Assembly: GCA_051294375.1 (NCBI GenBank)
Contig: CM119264.1
Location: forward strand, 22,011,578-22,075,577
Reading direction: 5' to 3'
Source of the DNA: Paraspadella gotoi
Lineage: Eukaryota > Chaetognatha
DNA: 64,000 bases
Part shown: positions 1 through 12,852 of the stretch, one piece after another
How the letters are laid out: every line of letters starts with the position of its first letter
Position numbering within the stretch: the first letter of the stretch is position 1
Made by a program: the position numbers and the translations under genes
The notes under the pieces: model-generated
What the model was told of the DNA's origin: nothing
Seen by the model: only the letters and a program-made list of their open reading frames with translations
Databases searched by the model: none

Positions 1-475
1 TATCTCTTCTTCTCAACTCCTTCTCTCAAGACTCTCTTTCTCAACTCTCTTCTCTCAAACGTCTTCTTCTCCTCAAACTCTCTTCTCTCAAAACTCTCTT
101 CTCTCAAAAACTCTCTTCTTCTTTCTCTCAACTCTCTTCTCTCAACTCTCTTCTCTTCAACTCTCTCTCTTCTCGTTCAGACTTCTTCTGCTCAACTCTC
201 TTCTCTCAACTCTTGCTTCTCTCAAACTCTCTTCTCGTCCAAACTAACTATTTCTCTCAACTGCTCTTCTTCTCAACTGCTCTTCTCTCAAACTTCCTCT
301 TATCTACAACTCTCTTCTCCCTCAACTGCATCTTCTCTCAACTCTCTCATCTTCTCTACAACTCTCTTCTCTTCAACTCTTTTCTCCTCACACTCTCTTC
401 TCTCAATCTTTTTCTCTCAACCTCTCCTTCTCTCGACTCTCTTCTCTCAACTCGTCTTGCTCTCAACTCTCTTCT
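1..475. repeat. CT-rich minisatellite, about 14-bp unit
   Basis: A tandem array with consensus unit close to CTCTCTTCTCTCAA starts at or before the window edge. Units differ mainly by single-base insertions and deletions and by occasional transitions. The open frame across it (Leu/Ser-rich) simply reads the repeat and is not treated as a gene. Confidence 0.9.
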
Positions 476-1315
476 GTCTCTCCTCTCTCTCTCTCTCTCT
501 CCTCTTTTTTCTTTCTTTTCTCTGTCAGTCTCCCTCCATCTCGTTTATTAGTTTTCCTCCGTCATTTTAAGACTCACAATGTTATTTAACTGTATCTCTC
601 TCTCTCTCTCTTTCCTCCTTTTATTATTTTTTCTTTATTCGACTTAGTATCTTTTTTCTTAGGATCTTAATAGTTTTTCAATTCTTAGTTTAATTTTGAT
701 TCGTTCATTCTTTTTTTTTTTCTTTCTTTCTTTCTTTTTTTTTCTTTTACTTTTTTCTTTCATTGAATTTTTATCTTCTATTCCAAACGGAAAAAAAATT
801 TTAACAGAAGATTATTTCTGTTCACTTTTCAAAGAAAATCAGTTGGAAAAATCATACATATCTGTTTTTTTTTATCTTTTCATTTTTAATTATCAGATGA
901 TTTTTGTGATTATTAATGCAAAACTATTTTAATAGAATACTAGCACTTTCGTCTGACCCTAGCTCCCCCGCGAACCCCCTACCTCACTCATCTTTCTCTC
1001 TCTGCCTCCTCTCTCTCTCCCTCCTCTCCTCTCCTTCTTCTCTCAATCTCCTCTCTCTCTCCTCTCTCTCTTTATTCACCTCTCGTCGCCGGCGCCACCA
1101 GACGCCGTGCCTCCAGAAGAAAACAAAGACGAAACTTCCTTTCCCTTAGAAATTTGTCATCCGTTGATCGGATCGATCGTCGCGGTCATCACTTCGCGAA
1201 GCTTCTACTAGTTTTACTCTCTTTCATTTTCTTTTTTCCTCCTTTTTTTCAACGGCCTTCTCAAAACATTGACAAAAGCTTCGCTCCTTTTACTTGCCCC
1301 TTTGGGGTATTTCTC
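476..1315. other. Pyrimidine-rich intergenic stretch, no gene seen
   Basis: Contains short (CT)n runs near 480-560, 594-615 and 995-1075, a T-rich stretch around 640-760 and a small GC-rich patch around 1,081-1,200. No reading frame with protein-like composition was found. Confidence 0.6.
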
Positions 1316-1340
1316 NNNNNNNNNNNNNNNNNNNNNNNNN
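1316..1340. other. Assembly gap, 25 N
   Basis: Exactly 25 N, the same size as the gaps at 8,301, 18,576, 25,079 and 44,934, so this is probably a fixed placeholder rather than a measured length. Unlike three of the others, no repeated flank was noticed here. Confidence 0.95.
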
Positions 1341-1738
1341 AAAGAAGAAAGGAATTCGTGAAGACAGGCTCGAGGAAGGAACCAATAACGACTTTTTAAA
1401 TGTTATAGGTAGCCTTATACAGACTCAATTATACGTAGATTATATACTATATCTGGAGATCAAACTTCTCACCACAGAACAAAGCGATTAATCGACAGGC
1501 ACCTATTCTCAACTAAAATGAAAATTTCACGATCTGAAAAAATTTCTACACCGATATCTGGTCTAAAGTCCACGAAATTATATTATCATACTCTTTCATT
1601 GTTTAAACAATCTATCCAGTAATGTAGTTAATTTTTGCTGATTATTCATATTTTTGCCCACAACAGCTATTTTAAGAGAGCATATGGCAAGACTGTATTA
1701 GTAGCATAAACATTCATACATCCTCTCCACTCTACACC
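1341..1738. other. Unique AT-rich spacer, no gene seen
   Basis: Ordinary non-repetitive sequence running up to the left copy of the target-site duplication at 1,739. No coding exon was recognised. Confidence 0.5.
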
Positions 1739-2194
1739 AACAAAGTGCTTCTGCCTCTAGCTTCGGATCCTCTGCTTATACAGTCTACGTCATCCCGGAG
1801 ACCCTCCTACACTCCTACTCTCCAACTAGATCGGTCTCTCCTCTCGTGCACCCATCTCATCCCCACCAATCTTGTCGGCATATCACCAACATCATTCCAT
1901 CGTCTCAATCACTACCATTTCTAATTGAGCGGAGGCAGAGCACGTATTATTGACAGTAATCGACTATACTTTCTTTCTGTTGTGCGCCTAGTAATATTTA
2001 GTCGGATCGTCCGTGGTCATTTGCTGAGAGAGGCAATTATATAGCTATTACTGTCTCTGTTTTTCTAGATTTGATTATATCAATTTATATATCCTCCTAA
2101 TTGTGTTTGTTTATCTATAACAAAACTTATCTGTGTCCTTCTTCTAATACTGCAATAAAATATAATCATCATTGACAAAAAAAAACAAAGTGCT
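1739..2194 (+). mobile_element. 5'-truncated retroposed insertion with TSD and poly(A)
   Basis: The 11-mer AACAAAGTGCT occurs at 1,739-1,749 and again at 2,184-2,194. Between the copies lies about 427 bp that ends with AATAAA (2,154-2,159) and, 18 bases after that signal, a short A-run starting at 2,177 that merges into the right duplication. This arrangement is the hallmark of target-primed reverse transcription by a LINE-type machinery. Two plus-strand frames are open through the first 170-200 bases; the frame from 1,750 stops at about 1,951, leaving some 225 bases that would serve as 3' UTR. The insertion could be the tail of a non-LTR element or a processed cellular transcript; no domain was recognised, so the source is unknown. 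Confidence 0.75.
2154..2159 (+). terminator. Polyadenylation signal AATAAA of the retroposed insertion
   Basis: Canonical hexamer 18 bases upstream of the A-run at 2,177. It is inherited from the source transcript and does not by itself show that a gene is active here. Confidence 0.6.
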
Positions 2195-3060
2195 CGTCCG
2201 TTCGCCTAATCTTCCTTCTTTCTGTCTGTCTTCTTACCTTTAACCGAAACCGCGCTTTAGGAGAGTGTATGTTGTAATTATAGCGCCACTCATTCCGACT
2301 CTCTATCTGTTTGCGCCAAATCTTGTTAAAATTGTTTCGCTCCCATCATCAATCTTCAGTCCCACGCCCACTTCCTCCTTCCCTCTCCTCTTCCTTCCTC
2401 CTCCCCATCCTCTTCGTCCCGTCCGGATTCTCTCTTGGTTGGCTCACGCAGTGAAAAAAAGTGATGTTGCCCGGTGAGTGGGACGACCCCACGAGAACAG
2501 TACGAAGGCTGGGCAAACTTCCTTTCGAAGCGTTCAGCAAGGCCGGAAAGCTTCAGTAAAGTCTGGAGTTTCCAAGGACCCACAAGAACGCGGTAACAAG
2601 GGCGGGTAGCGGTACGAGCGGTACAGGGCACGGAGGGACGAGAGAGAGAGAGAGACGAACGAACCTCAACCTCTCTCTCTCAGTCTCTCTCTCCTACGAG
2701 TACGCGACCCTCGGTAAGCCCAAATAAGAATTGAGCTTTTTAAATAAGAATTTCCTTTTTTTTTTTTAAATTATCGAATTTCCGCAAATTCTTTAGACTT
2801 CTCTTCTCATCCCTCAGCGGCTTCCCCTTCTTCTCGCAGGGCATCTCCACCCGGCTTCCGCTCCTTCGGTCACCTGCCCGCTCAAAAGGACGAAGGGCGT
2901 TGCGGCGTCCGGGAACGAACGCGACGCACGACGACGCCATGGTGCGCGGAGATCGCCGAGGCCCGAAGCGCTGGAGCTCGTCGAAGCATAGCCGAGGATC
3001 AGCTGATGCAAGGAGGCAGACGACGTCGGGGCGGAGCCGTGGGGAAACGATTACCTAAGT
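2195..3060. other. GC-rich patch, possible 5' gene region, unassigned
   Basis: From about 2,380 to 3,060 the base composition is clearly richer in G+C and CpG than its surroundings. A donor-like GGTGAGTG lies at about 2,471-2,478, and an acceptor-like pyrimidine run ending in CGCAG at about 2,840. A 39-codon frame starts at an ATG at about 2,939 (MVRGDRRGPKRW...) and stops at about 3,055. None of these parts join into a recognisable protein, so this is kept as a possible promoter or first-exon area only. Confidence 0.2.
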
Positions 3061-3332
3061 ATGAGGGGGGGGGAGAGTGGGGAAAGGGAACAGGGAGAGG
3101 ACATTGATGAAAGAAAAGAAAGAAAGAAAGATAAGAGAGAAAGAAAGAAAAGAAAGAAAGAAAGAAAAGAAAGAAAGAAAGAATAAAAGAAAGAAAGAAA
3201 GAAAAAGGAAAGAAAGATAGATAAGAGAACAGAAAAAAGAAAAAAGAAAAGAAAAGAAAAAAGAAAAAGAAAAAAGAAAAGAAAAAAAAAGAAAGAAAGA
3301 AATAAAGATAAATAAAGAGAGAAGGAAAAAAA
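3061..3332. repeat. Polypurine tract, (GAAA)n/(GAAAA)n
   Basis: A nearly pure A/G strand built on GAAA and GAAAA units from about 3,095 to 3,332, preceded by a G-run and GA-rich sequence. Minus-strand Phe/Leu/Ser frames here are repeat translations. Confidence 0.85.
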
Positions 3333-5626
3333 CGTAATCGTCATAGTGACCTTTCTTCAGGATCGAAGAACCATCACCGTGAAGCGGGTGCGTCGGTGGA
3401 GAAGGCCTAACATCTTTCCGATCTCCAAATGATCTCCAGTGACTCCAACAGACTCCACAAAGAAGAAGAAAAATTCTAAAAGGCAAAAAAAAAACATATC
3501 GTTTCTTGATGAGCTGAGGCCGTGAAGCAACTTTTGTCTTAATTCTTTTATCTTTCACGTATTTTCATTTTTCTATAGCTCGGAGCATGGCCGTGACTCT
3601 CTCTCCTGCTCCTCCATAATGCCGTCCAAGCCGACTAGAACCAGCCCGTAAGCAACAAGCCTCTCCGGCTCTCATTCCTCTCGTCTCACTCCCATCTCTC
3701 CCCCCTCTTTTCTTCAATACGTGTCAACTATATATAAACATATACAATTAAATTTTAGACAAAAATGACCAACCACAATCTCATTCAAGGATTCGAAACC
3801 AAACGATTTTAACACCGAAGAAAGTAAGTTTGGAGTCATTAATATTTTCCATTTTCAAGAAAAAACATCTCGGATCAAAAAATTCGCTCGATTAAAAAAA
3901 AAAGAGAAAATGAAGATGAAAAAGTTTCTTTGAAAAAAAAAAAATTATAAATAAAAGGGTCTACGGTTTTCAAAAGTCCCGCACTTTTTTTAAAAAATTC
4001 TCCATATTATATCTTATTTTAAATATTGTTGAGCATAAATTCAAAAATAAAGGTAATGTAAGGTTAAAAGGAAAAAGGATTTTATTTAAAATATTAAAAT
4101 CAATTCTCCTTTAAGAAATAGAAAGAAAAAATTTACAAAATTACGTACCTAAAAGTTTAAAAAGTTTTATAAAATTTATTCTTCAGATGATTCACTCTAA
4201 ATAACTGTACATGTAATTTAAAATCTAACATTAACTTTAAGAGTCGCTTCCCGCGGCTGAATAAAAAAAAAAAGAGAAGAAAGTGAGGAATAAAAAGAAG
4301 ATGGAAAATTATTCTTGAATCCGGCGACAATCATGGAACGAGGACGAAATCATCGGGCTTTTCAGGCCGAGATCCTTTCTTCCCATGTCATAAAGCGTCG
4401 GTCCAGACCATTCCTTCCATGCCAACCATGCCAACCTCGCGAGAAATAAAAAGCATGGTTTTGATAACTCTCGTTCCGATATAATAAATCGAAGAATCTA
4501 AAGAAAATAAAGACAAAAACGATAAATTCTTAAGGAGCGGCCGTAAAATTCAATGCAATGATAAATGTTTGAAATAACCGCGTAAGAAAGTTTTTTTAAG
4601 AAAAATGCCGAGATGGGAAATAACGTCGAAGGCGCTGTGTGCGCAGGGCGGCGGTCGGGATATTGAACGTTCTCAGATGCTATGATTTATGATGGGGTCG
4701 ATGGCGAAACCACCCACGGTCCTTCGCATAAAAGGAACTCCTTCCAACTACCATTGAATAATGGCTCTCGTTTTTGACACCACTTTATGCGCGTCCATGC
4801 CGCCGTCTATGAGGTTCATTTGTTTTAAACCGTATTTTTTTGGTTTAATAAAGTTGGAAATCTCCATCAACTTGAATGCGAGAACATTGAATTCTGCATC
4901 TTTGCTCTTGCAATCAAAATCAAATTGAAAATGACGCATCGTGGGTTAGGAACTGAATGCCTGTCATTCATTCACATCGTCTTCTTTCCTTCGGCTCACG
5001 ATATAAAAAAATCAATATAATCCTATAAATCTCGTCTGCGTAAAATCCGTTGGATTCGACTCGCCAAAACGGAGATGGCGCCTCTGGTTTATGTATTCTA
5101 GTTTCCGGGTAATTTGCACAATGTATTAATTGATAAAGATCATAAAATTTAAAATATCGCATTATTATAGTAGAAAATAATTTGTTTCAATGTCGTAATA
5201 TTATTTTAATATCTTTTTCTTGACTTCTTGGTTATCTCCATGATAATGTAGAAAAATAAAAAAAAGTAAACAAATTACCAAAAGAATCAATTCCCCAGAC
5301 GATTCATGACGACGGGAAGAGCAAGTAATATCAAAGACAATCTCTACAACAAAAACGGTAGTTTGTCCTTCCGCCGTTCGAGTCGCTCTCGTCTCGAGGA
5401 TGAGAATAAAAGAGACGAGAATAAATGAATAAAAAACATATAAAGAAATAAAAAAAAAAGAGAGAGGAGAAAGGAGGAAAGGAGAAATATTGGAATGAGG
5501 CAAGGTCACGAAGTCGTCGTCTTTGTCAAGATTTTTTTCCTCTTCTTCGTTTTCGGCGAAACCGGTTTTCGGATCTTTTTTATGGTAATGAGTCTAGTCT
5601 TTAAAAGACGATGAATTCCGAAAAAG

Positions 5627-5627
<1 letters not shown>
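3333..5627. other. AT-rich intergenic sequence, no confident gene
   Basis: No tandem array or known repeat family was recognised. Two minus-strand frames have fairly ordinary amino-acid composition: 4,748-4,939 (63 residues) and 4,968-5,162 (64 residues, with PFWRVESNGFYADEIYRI). Neither shows a recognisable domain or flanking splice sites. They could be decayed coding fragments or chance. Confidence 0.4.
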
Positions 5628-5803
<176 letters not shown>

Positions 5804-6810
5804 CCTGCGGCGTTTGATCCGGTTCAAAATCCGTTCCTTACCGTTTTCATTTCCCCCTTTTTTAATCCATTGTTTTTTATACGATGCCCCGCCTGTTTCG
5901 AAACTGTTTCGGAACTGTTTCTTTTTTTTTTTCTCCCTGCTCCTTCGGTGGGTGGATTCGTTTTAGAGCTCGTTCTAAAGGCCCGGGGGTTTCGAGTTCA
6001 AGCTGCTCGCGGCCTTTTAAGGGATACGCGGGCGACAAGGACCGGCGGGGGGGGGTGGGTGGTGGAGCGACATTGGAAACGTTCGCTCGAAGAGAATCGA
6101 CTCTTGATTGGCGGAGGCGACAAAGGAAGCAATCGATATTTTGATTTTTAGAAATAATTTTGACTTTGCAATTGGAAAATCCGCGATTGGTGATTGGGAT
6201 TCGGGCAAAAAAAAAATCAATTATGATAAGCTCATGGTTTATGCTCTTGCGAGTCAATTATTTTCAGTTTCTGAGACAAGCTAACTTTTTTTTGAAAAAT
6301 AAAGACGCTTGGAATTTTAGTAAGTTTCTGTTGGGTTGATGACAGTTTGTTGTTATTGTGAGTGAGTAAAAAGGGTCTCTTTCTTGATTTCCTCTGCCTC
6401 CGGCAAGAGGGAAGATGGGGAAAATCTGTTAAACGTTGAGAAATTTCGGACAGACATTTTTTTTTAATTAACGCTTTTTGTCCCGTTGACGCTTTGGACC
6501 GCTTCTGTCTTTAGGGCTTGAGGGCTTCGACCACTCCCGCTCTAAAGGCTTTATCGCTTCTCCGCTCCTGGCCCAAGCAAGTTGACCGCCTTGGTGACCA
6601 TCGTTCGAAGTGACCCCTGGCGCCTGGATAACCTTACTCGTCTGGCCTGACCCGCCTGACCGCTTCTCAGAGAAAATGAAAATCTATTCTTGGAATCTGG
6701 AATTAAAAACTGATGTGGTTCTGGCTACTGTCTCTTTCCTTTTCTTTCTTTTTGTTTGGCCCATTTTATTTCTTTTTTTTTCTTTCCTTCCTTCACTACT
6801 TAATCTCTCT

Positions 6811-6814
6811 CTCA

Positions 6815-6860
<46 letters not shown>

Positions 6861-6966
6861 TCTCTCTCTCTCTCTTTCGCTCTCTCTCTCTCTCTTCTCT
6901 CTCTCTCTCCTCTCTCTCTTTTCTCTCTTCCTCTTCGCTTCTTCTCTCTCTCTCTCTCTCTCTCTA
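6811..6966. repeat. (CT)n microsatellite
   Basis: CT dinucleotides with frequent TTC interruptions inside duplication I; the counterpart is at 9,557-9,646. Confidence 0.95.
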
Positions 6967-7061
6967 TACACCGACCGAGGCTCGACCGGAACGTTTCCTT
7001 CCAGTATTTTTGTTTCAGCTGTTAATGATCATGGGCATTAGGCGTTAGCGAATTTTCGGAC

Positions 7062-7136
7062 AGTCGGCGCCGCCACCGCCGCCACCGCCCGACGCCGCCG
7101 ACGGCCGCCGCCACCGCCGCCACCGCCGCCGCCGGG
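7062..7136. repeat. (CCGCCA)n-like GC-rich microsatellite
   Basis: Imperfect hexamer array of CCGCCA/CCGCCG units, the most GC-rich spot in the left copy of duplication I. The counterpart is at about 9,755-9,835. Confidence 0.85.
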
Positions 7137-7970
7137 CAAAAAAATGAGGAGGGAAAGAAGGAAACTGAAAAAGGAAGATGAATGAGGAAACGGGCGAAGT
7201 CAACATGAAAGATCGGGAGAGATTTACATCTACATTCTTCTCCCTAAGTATAAGAATGCTCACTTTACTTACTCTTTACATACACTTTCCTTTACTTTAC
7301 TGTACTTTACTTGTTACTGAAATCTCTTTATATTTTCCTCTTTCGATTTAATTGTCCTTCTGACCGACATATGACCGCAACCACGATCCAACTAAAAGAC
7401 TTTTATCGAATCAAGTCCGCGCCCCAAAAAAAGGAAAAAAAAGGAAGTGATGTCTGAAAAAAAAGAGAAAAGTGAAGGATGGCAGAACGGACAATAAAAG
7501 TGGTAGATGGCAGAAGCTCTGAATGACGGATCGCCCCTTGCGCCATTTGCTCTTTCTCAGATCTCTCTTCCCAACTGTTTCTCTTTTCCTTTATTTCTTT
7601 TCCTTTTTTCTCCTTTTCCCTTTCCCTGCCGACCTTTTTCGATTAAGAGCAGTTATTCCAGAGATGTAAATCAGAAATAATGTAACAAATGATTCTTGGA
7701 AGATCGTAACGATATGTCAGATTTGTGGGATTCTCTAATAAGAACAACGAAATAAGCAAAGCAAGATATTTTCCAAATTATCACAAAACCAAACTATGCA
7801 GCAAACCTCATCTGTCATAATATGACAAAGAAATGTAGGGGTACAAAAAAAAAGAAGAAAAAAAGAAAAAGAAATGACATCGGAAAATGTTTCGACCTTC
7901 TTGACCTCCGTAATCGCTTCCGAAGGATTAGGATTTGCGGTTATATCCTCTCTTTCTCCTCTCATCTCTC

Positions 7971-7971
7971 C

Positions 7972-8033
<62 letters not shown>

Positions 8034-8052
8034 CTCTCTCTCTCTCTCTCTT
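7971..8052. repeat. (CT)n microsatellite
   Basis: CT dinucleotides with a single CGT interruption. The counterpart in the right copy is the more degenerate tract at 10,808-10,960. Confidence 0.95.
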
Positions 8053-8300
8053 CTCTTTTTATCAAACGGACCAGCTGAAGAAAAGGGGTCCCGGCTTCGG
8101 ACCGAGGGTTTCCTGACCTCCATTACCTTTTTTTTGCTCCTAGTTCTCCTTGCTTTTTTACTTTTCATTTTTCTCCCCAGATTTTTGCTTCAAGAAACTA
8201 AACGAAACTCGCGCGGCGCCAAGATATCAGCGAGAATTTCCATTGTTTCGTAGTTTTTTCTCCTCTTTCCGACTTCCGGCCGAGAGACGCTTACCTTTAT

Positions 8301-8325
8301 NNNNNNNNNNNNNNNNNNNNNNNNN
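8301..8325. other. Assembly gap, 25 N, between duplicate copies
   Basis: Fixed-size gap exactly at the junction of the two copies of duplication I. Sequence left of the gap (ending near a CTTACC motif) continues, in its second copy, at about 11,220. Confidence 0.95.
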
Positions 8326-11240
8326 CTCTCTCTCTCTCTCTCTCTCTCTTCTTCTCTCTCTCTCTCTCTCTCTCTCTCTTCTGCGGCTAGTTGACGTTGA
8401 TCAAAATTCCGTTCCTTTACCGTTTTTCATTTCCCTCCTTTTAAATCCATGTGTTTTTTTTATACCGAGCCCCGCCTGCTTTCGAAACTTGTTTCGGAAC
8501 TGTTTCTTTTTTTTTCTCCCCTGCTTCCTATCGTGGGTGTGGGTGGCCTTTACTTGGGATTCGTCTAAAGAGACCTCGTTTCTAAAGGCCTGGGGTTTCG
8601 ATGCTTCAGTCTGTCTCGCGGCCCGCCTCCTTTTAAGGGTATACGGCGGAGGCGACAAGGACCCAGCGAGGGGGGGTCTGGGTGAGGAGAGCAGGAGCGA
8701 CATTTGAAACGTCGCTCGAAGATGAATCGACTCTTGATTGGCGGAGGGGGCGACACAGAAGAAAAGCAATTCCTGATTTGTTGATTTTTCAAAATACATT
8801 TTGACTTTGCCAATTGGAATAATCCGCGGCATTGGTGATTGGTATTGGGAGAAAAAAAATAAATTCAATTATTGATAAAGCTCTTCAGAAGTTGTTATGC
8901 TCTTCGAACGTCAATTATTTTTCTAGTTTTCTGAGACGAAAGCTAACTTTTTGTTCGAAAAATGAATGACCTTTGGATTTTACGTTGGTAGTTTCTGTTT
9001 GGACTGTTGTGACTGTTTGTTGTTATTGTTGTGAGTTAAAAAGGGTTTTCTTCCTTCGCTCTTGATTTTCCTCTGCCTCCGGCTTAAAGGAAGATGCGGG
9101 TGGAAAATCTTCTTTTATTAAACGCTTGGAGAAATTTCCGGACAGACAATTTGTTTTTTTATTAACGCTTCTTTGTCACGTTTTGGACGGCTTTTGACCC
9201 TGTTTTCTGTCTTGTAGGGCCTTGAGGGCTTCGACCATCCCGCCTCTATATAAGGCTTTATCGCTTCTCCCGCTCCTTGTGTGCCCCAATGCAAAGTCTT
9301 GATCCGCTCTTTGGTGACACATCGATCGATATGTGACCCCTTGGCGCCCTGGATAATACCTTACCTCGTATCTGGTCCCTGACCGCCTGACCGCGGTTCT
9401 CATGAGAAAATTGAAAATCTATTCTTGGAATCTGTGAATAAACAAACTGATGTGTTCTGCGCTACTGTCTCTTTTCCTTTTCTTTCTTTATTTTGTTCGG
9501 GCCCATTTATTTCTTTCTTTTGATTTTTTTTCTTTCTTTCCTTCACTATCTTCGCGGCTCTCTCTCTTCTCTCTTCTCTCTCTCTCTTCTTTCTCTCTCT
9601 CTCTTTCTCTCTCTCCTCTCCCTCCTCTCTCTCTCTTCTCTCTATACACCGACCGAGGCTCGACCGGAACGTTTTCCTTCCAGCTATTTTGTTCAAGCTC
9701 GTTAATGCATCATGTGTTGGCATTAGGCTGTTAGCGAATTTATTTTCGACCAGTCGCCGCGCCACCGCCTACCGCCGCCACCGCCGACGCCGCCGAACGC
9801 CGCGCCGCCACCGCCCCGCCCTACCGGCCCGCCACCGCGCGGCTCCCGGGCGCAATAGAAGAAAAATGATGGGGAGGAAAGAAGGAAACTGAAAAAAGGA
9901 CTAGAATGAATGAGGGAAACGGGCGAATCCAACAATGAAAGATTCGTGAGAGCATTCTCAACATTCTACATTCTTTTCTCCACGTAAGTATTAAGTATGC
10001 TCACTCACTTACTTACTCTCTTTAAGCTACACTTTCCTTATACTTTCACGTGTACTTTACTTGTTACTGGGAAATCTCTTGTATATTTTCCTCTTTTCGA
10101 TTTAACTGTTCTCTTGACGACATATGACCCGCAACGACGATCCAACAAAAAGAACTTTTATTCTCTGTCGAATCAACGTCCGCCGCCCCTACAAAAAGGG
10201 AATATAACGAAAAAAAAAGGATAGTATGTCCGAAAAAAAGGTGAAAGAGACAAAGTGAAAGGATGGGCCAAACGGACAATAAAAGGGTAGATGGCCAGAA
10301 GCTTTGAATTGACGGCGGATCGCTCCCTTGCCCATTTGCTCTTTCTCAGATCTCTCTTCCCAACTGTTTCTCTTTTCCTTATTTCTTTTCCTTTTTCTCC
10401 TTTATTCTATCCTTTCCCGTGCCGACCCTTTTTCGATTTCAAGAGCGAGTTATTCCATACGAGGATGCGTAACATTCAGGCATAATAACCTGCGTGTTAC
10501 ACAAATGAATTCTTGGGAAGATTCGTATCACGTATATGTCAGATTTTGGAGATCTCTAATAAGAAACATAACGAAATACAGCAAAGCAAGATATATTTAA
10601 AATTTATCACAAAACTCAAACTATGCCAAGCAAACTCATCTTGTTCATAATTGACAAAGAAATGGAGAGGGACCGTATCTAGTGCAGCGTAACAACTAGA
10701 AAAAAGGAACAAAAAAAAGGAAAAAAAAGAAATTGACATCTGAATGTTTTCGACCTTCTTGACCTCCGTAATCGCTTCCGAAGGATTAGGATTTGCTGAT
10801 TTATAATCCTCTCTCTCTTTTCTCCTCTCTCTCTCGTCTTACTCTTCTTCTCTCTCTCTCTCTCTCTCTACTACTCTCTCTTCTCTCTCCTTCTCTCTCC
10901 TCACTCCTCTCTCTCTCTCCTCTCTCTCTCATCCCTCTCCCTCTCCTCTCCCCTTTCTTTTTATTCAAACGGGACCTAGCTGAAAAGAAAAGGGGGTCCG
11001 GCTCTCGCGACCGACGGTTTCCTGACCTTCCCATTACCTTTTTTTTGCTCCTAAGTTTCCATCCCTTGCGCTTTTTTTTACACTTTTCATTTTCTCCCCA
11101 GATTTTTGCCGCTTCACCGAAACTAAACTAAACTCGCGCGCCACACCCCAAATCAGCCAGTGAATTTCCATGTTTTCGGTAGTTTTTTTCTTCCTCTTTT
11201 TCCGACTTCTCCGACGCGCCGGAACGGCCTTACTCTTTAT
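8326..11240. repeat. Direct duplication I, right copy
   Basis: Colinear with 5,628-8,300 but longer, mostly because of extra single bases scattered through it, often in homopolymers. Insertion-dominated differences of this sort are what uncorrected long reads produce. The copy contains the same (CT)n and (CCGCCA)n tracts at corresponding places (9,557-9,646; about 9,755-9,835; 10,808-10,960) and again no recognisable exon. Confidence 0.85.
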
Positions 11241-12852
11241 TGTCCACTATTTTTGATTTATCGCCTCCTTTTTTCGCTCTTTCTAGTTTTAGCTAATTTT
11301 TGCGCAAACCTTGGAGGGAAATTTATATTTATGAGGGAGACACACAATACAGAAGATAAAAAAAATACAGAAAAAAAGGTAATTCCCCGACGTCCACGTG
11401 CCACTTTTAACATTTATGTAACGGTCGCCGGTCCTTTTTCGCTGTCCTCGCAGTCGGCGGGATTCATGGATCAAGTGGTCCAACCATACCACATAACCCT
11501 CAAATTCACTTCGTTTCAATCGTTTTTCGTAATAACAATGAGATTAATAGCGGCATGTTGGCGACGCTGCCGAGTTGAGTTGAGACACGCGGGGCTGGTG
11601 CGGAGAGTGAGAGGGGAAAGAGGGAATTGATTTCTTCTTTGAAAGGGCCACTAGAGAAAATTTGAAAAGCTTTTGAGGGATTTCTACAAACATTTAGAAG
11701 TTGCCTAATTTCATCAACAGCTTTAAGCAAAATCGATTACTTATTTATTTGTAGTTGGTGTCGTCGTTCCTCTAAAGCAAAAAGCAAGAAAAAACTGATG
11801 CAAAAAAATGATATAAAATAAAGAAAATGGTTGCTGCGTTCGATATTGATGGTCATTTAGGATGTAAGGAGAGAAGCGAAGCCGAAAATGTGCTTCCGGA
11901 TGATACTATAGTAGATTAGGAATATTCAAGCTGGGCGCCCTTTCTTCAAATATTCTGCGATATTGCGTTTCCCAACGAGCGCTCTGGAAGAATTAGCAGA
12001 TGGTTGGGGAATACAAGAGAATAGTGAAGAGAGAGATGAGATGAGAGAGAGAGGAGAGAGAGAGAGAGATGAGAGAGAGAGAGGAGAGAGAGAGAGAGAT
12101 GAGAATGCGGAGGAAGAGAGGGCACTGACATAAAGAGACTTGGTCGGTTAATGAGATGTCTCTTCCAAAATGGAAAGAGAGTGTGAGTTGGAGTGAGAAA
12201 AAAAATTAAGATGGGGCAGAAGACAAAAAAGAGAGAGGGAAGAGGAAGAGAGAGAAGGGAGAGAGGAGAGAGGGAGAGGATGGAGGTTGAAAGGGTTTGG
12301 TGAGGAAAAAAATAGCGCGGACATAAAACGAATGAGGGGAGAAGGAGACAAGAGGGGAAAAGGGGAGGGGTAGAAAAAAGCGAGGGAGGCGCAATCAGAG
12401 AGAGAAGAGAGAGAGGGAGAGAGAGAGAGAGAGAGAGAGCAGTAGACGACAGAGAGAGAGAGAGAGAGGAGAGAGGAAGAAGAAAGAGAGAAAAAGAAGA
12501 GATACTAAGGAGGAAAAGGCCGAGAGAGGGAAAGAGAGGGAGAGAGGGAGCGGTTTGTCCGGCGTTTTGTTTGCCAATTTCGCTTCGTCACTATGACAGT
12601 TTTTTTATTTTCTTTTCTCTTTTTCCCTCTTTTTTTTTTCTTTTTCTTCTCTGCGCAGAAGAAGAAGTCGCAAAGATCGAGTTTTTCGCTGACTAAGAAT
12701 AGCAATTTTATGAAAAAATCCGTCGTGCTGGAGGGATAGGGGAGAGGAAAGGGAGGAATGGAGGAAAAGGAGAGAGAAAGGGGGAGGAACTGGGGGGGGG
12801 GTAGAGAGAAAGATAGAGTTTGAAACTTATATTTTTATTTCATTTCTTTTCA
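11241..12852. other. Intergenic sequence with (GA)n tracts, no confident gene
   Basis: Purine-rich GA tracts lie at about 12,029-12,110 and 12,395-12,560. A 30-codon plus-strand frame at 11,827-11,919 (MVAAFDIDGHLGCKERSEAE...) has protein-like composition but no visible splice or promoter context. Around 11,440-11,460 a pyrimidine run ending in CGCAG resembles a splice acceptor. I assign no gene. Confidence 0.4.

Noticed and set aside
4748-5162. Two adjacent minus-strand frames with ordinary composition
   Set aside because: No recognisable family, no shared frame and no splice sites linking them; noted in the spacer description only.
5884-6257. Overlapping frames of 86-126 codons on both strands in duplication I
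   Set aside because: Frames are not preserved in the second copy at 8,401-8,868 and no domain is visible.
11160-11630. 156-codon plus-strand frame
   Set aside because: The first part is Phe/Leu-rich pyrimidine translation and the rest has no domain; an overlapping minus-strand frame is equally open.
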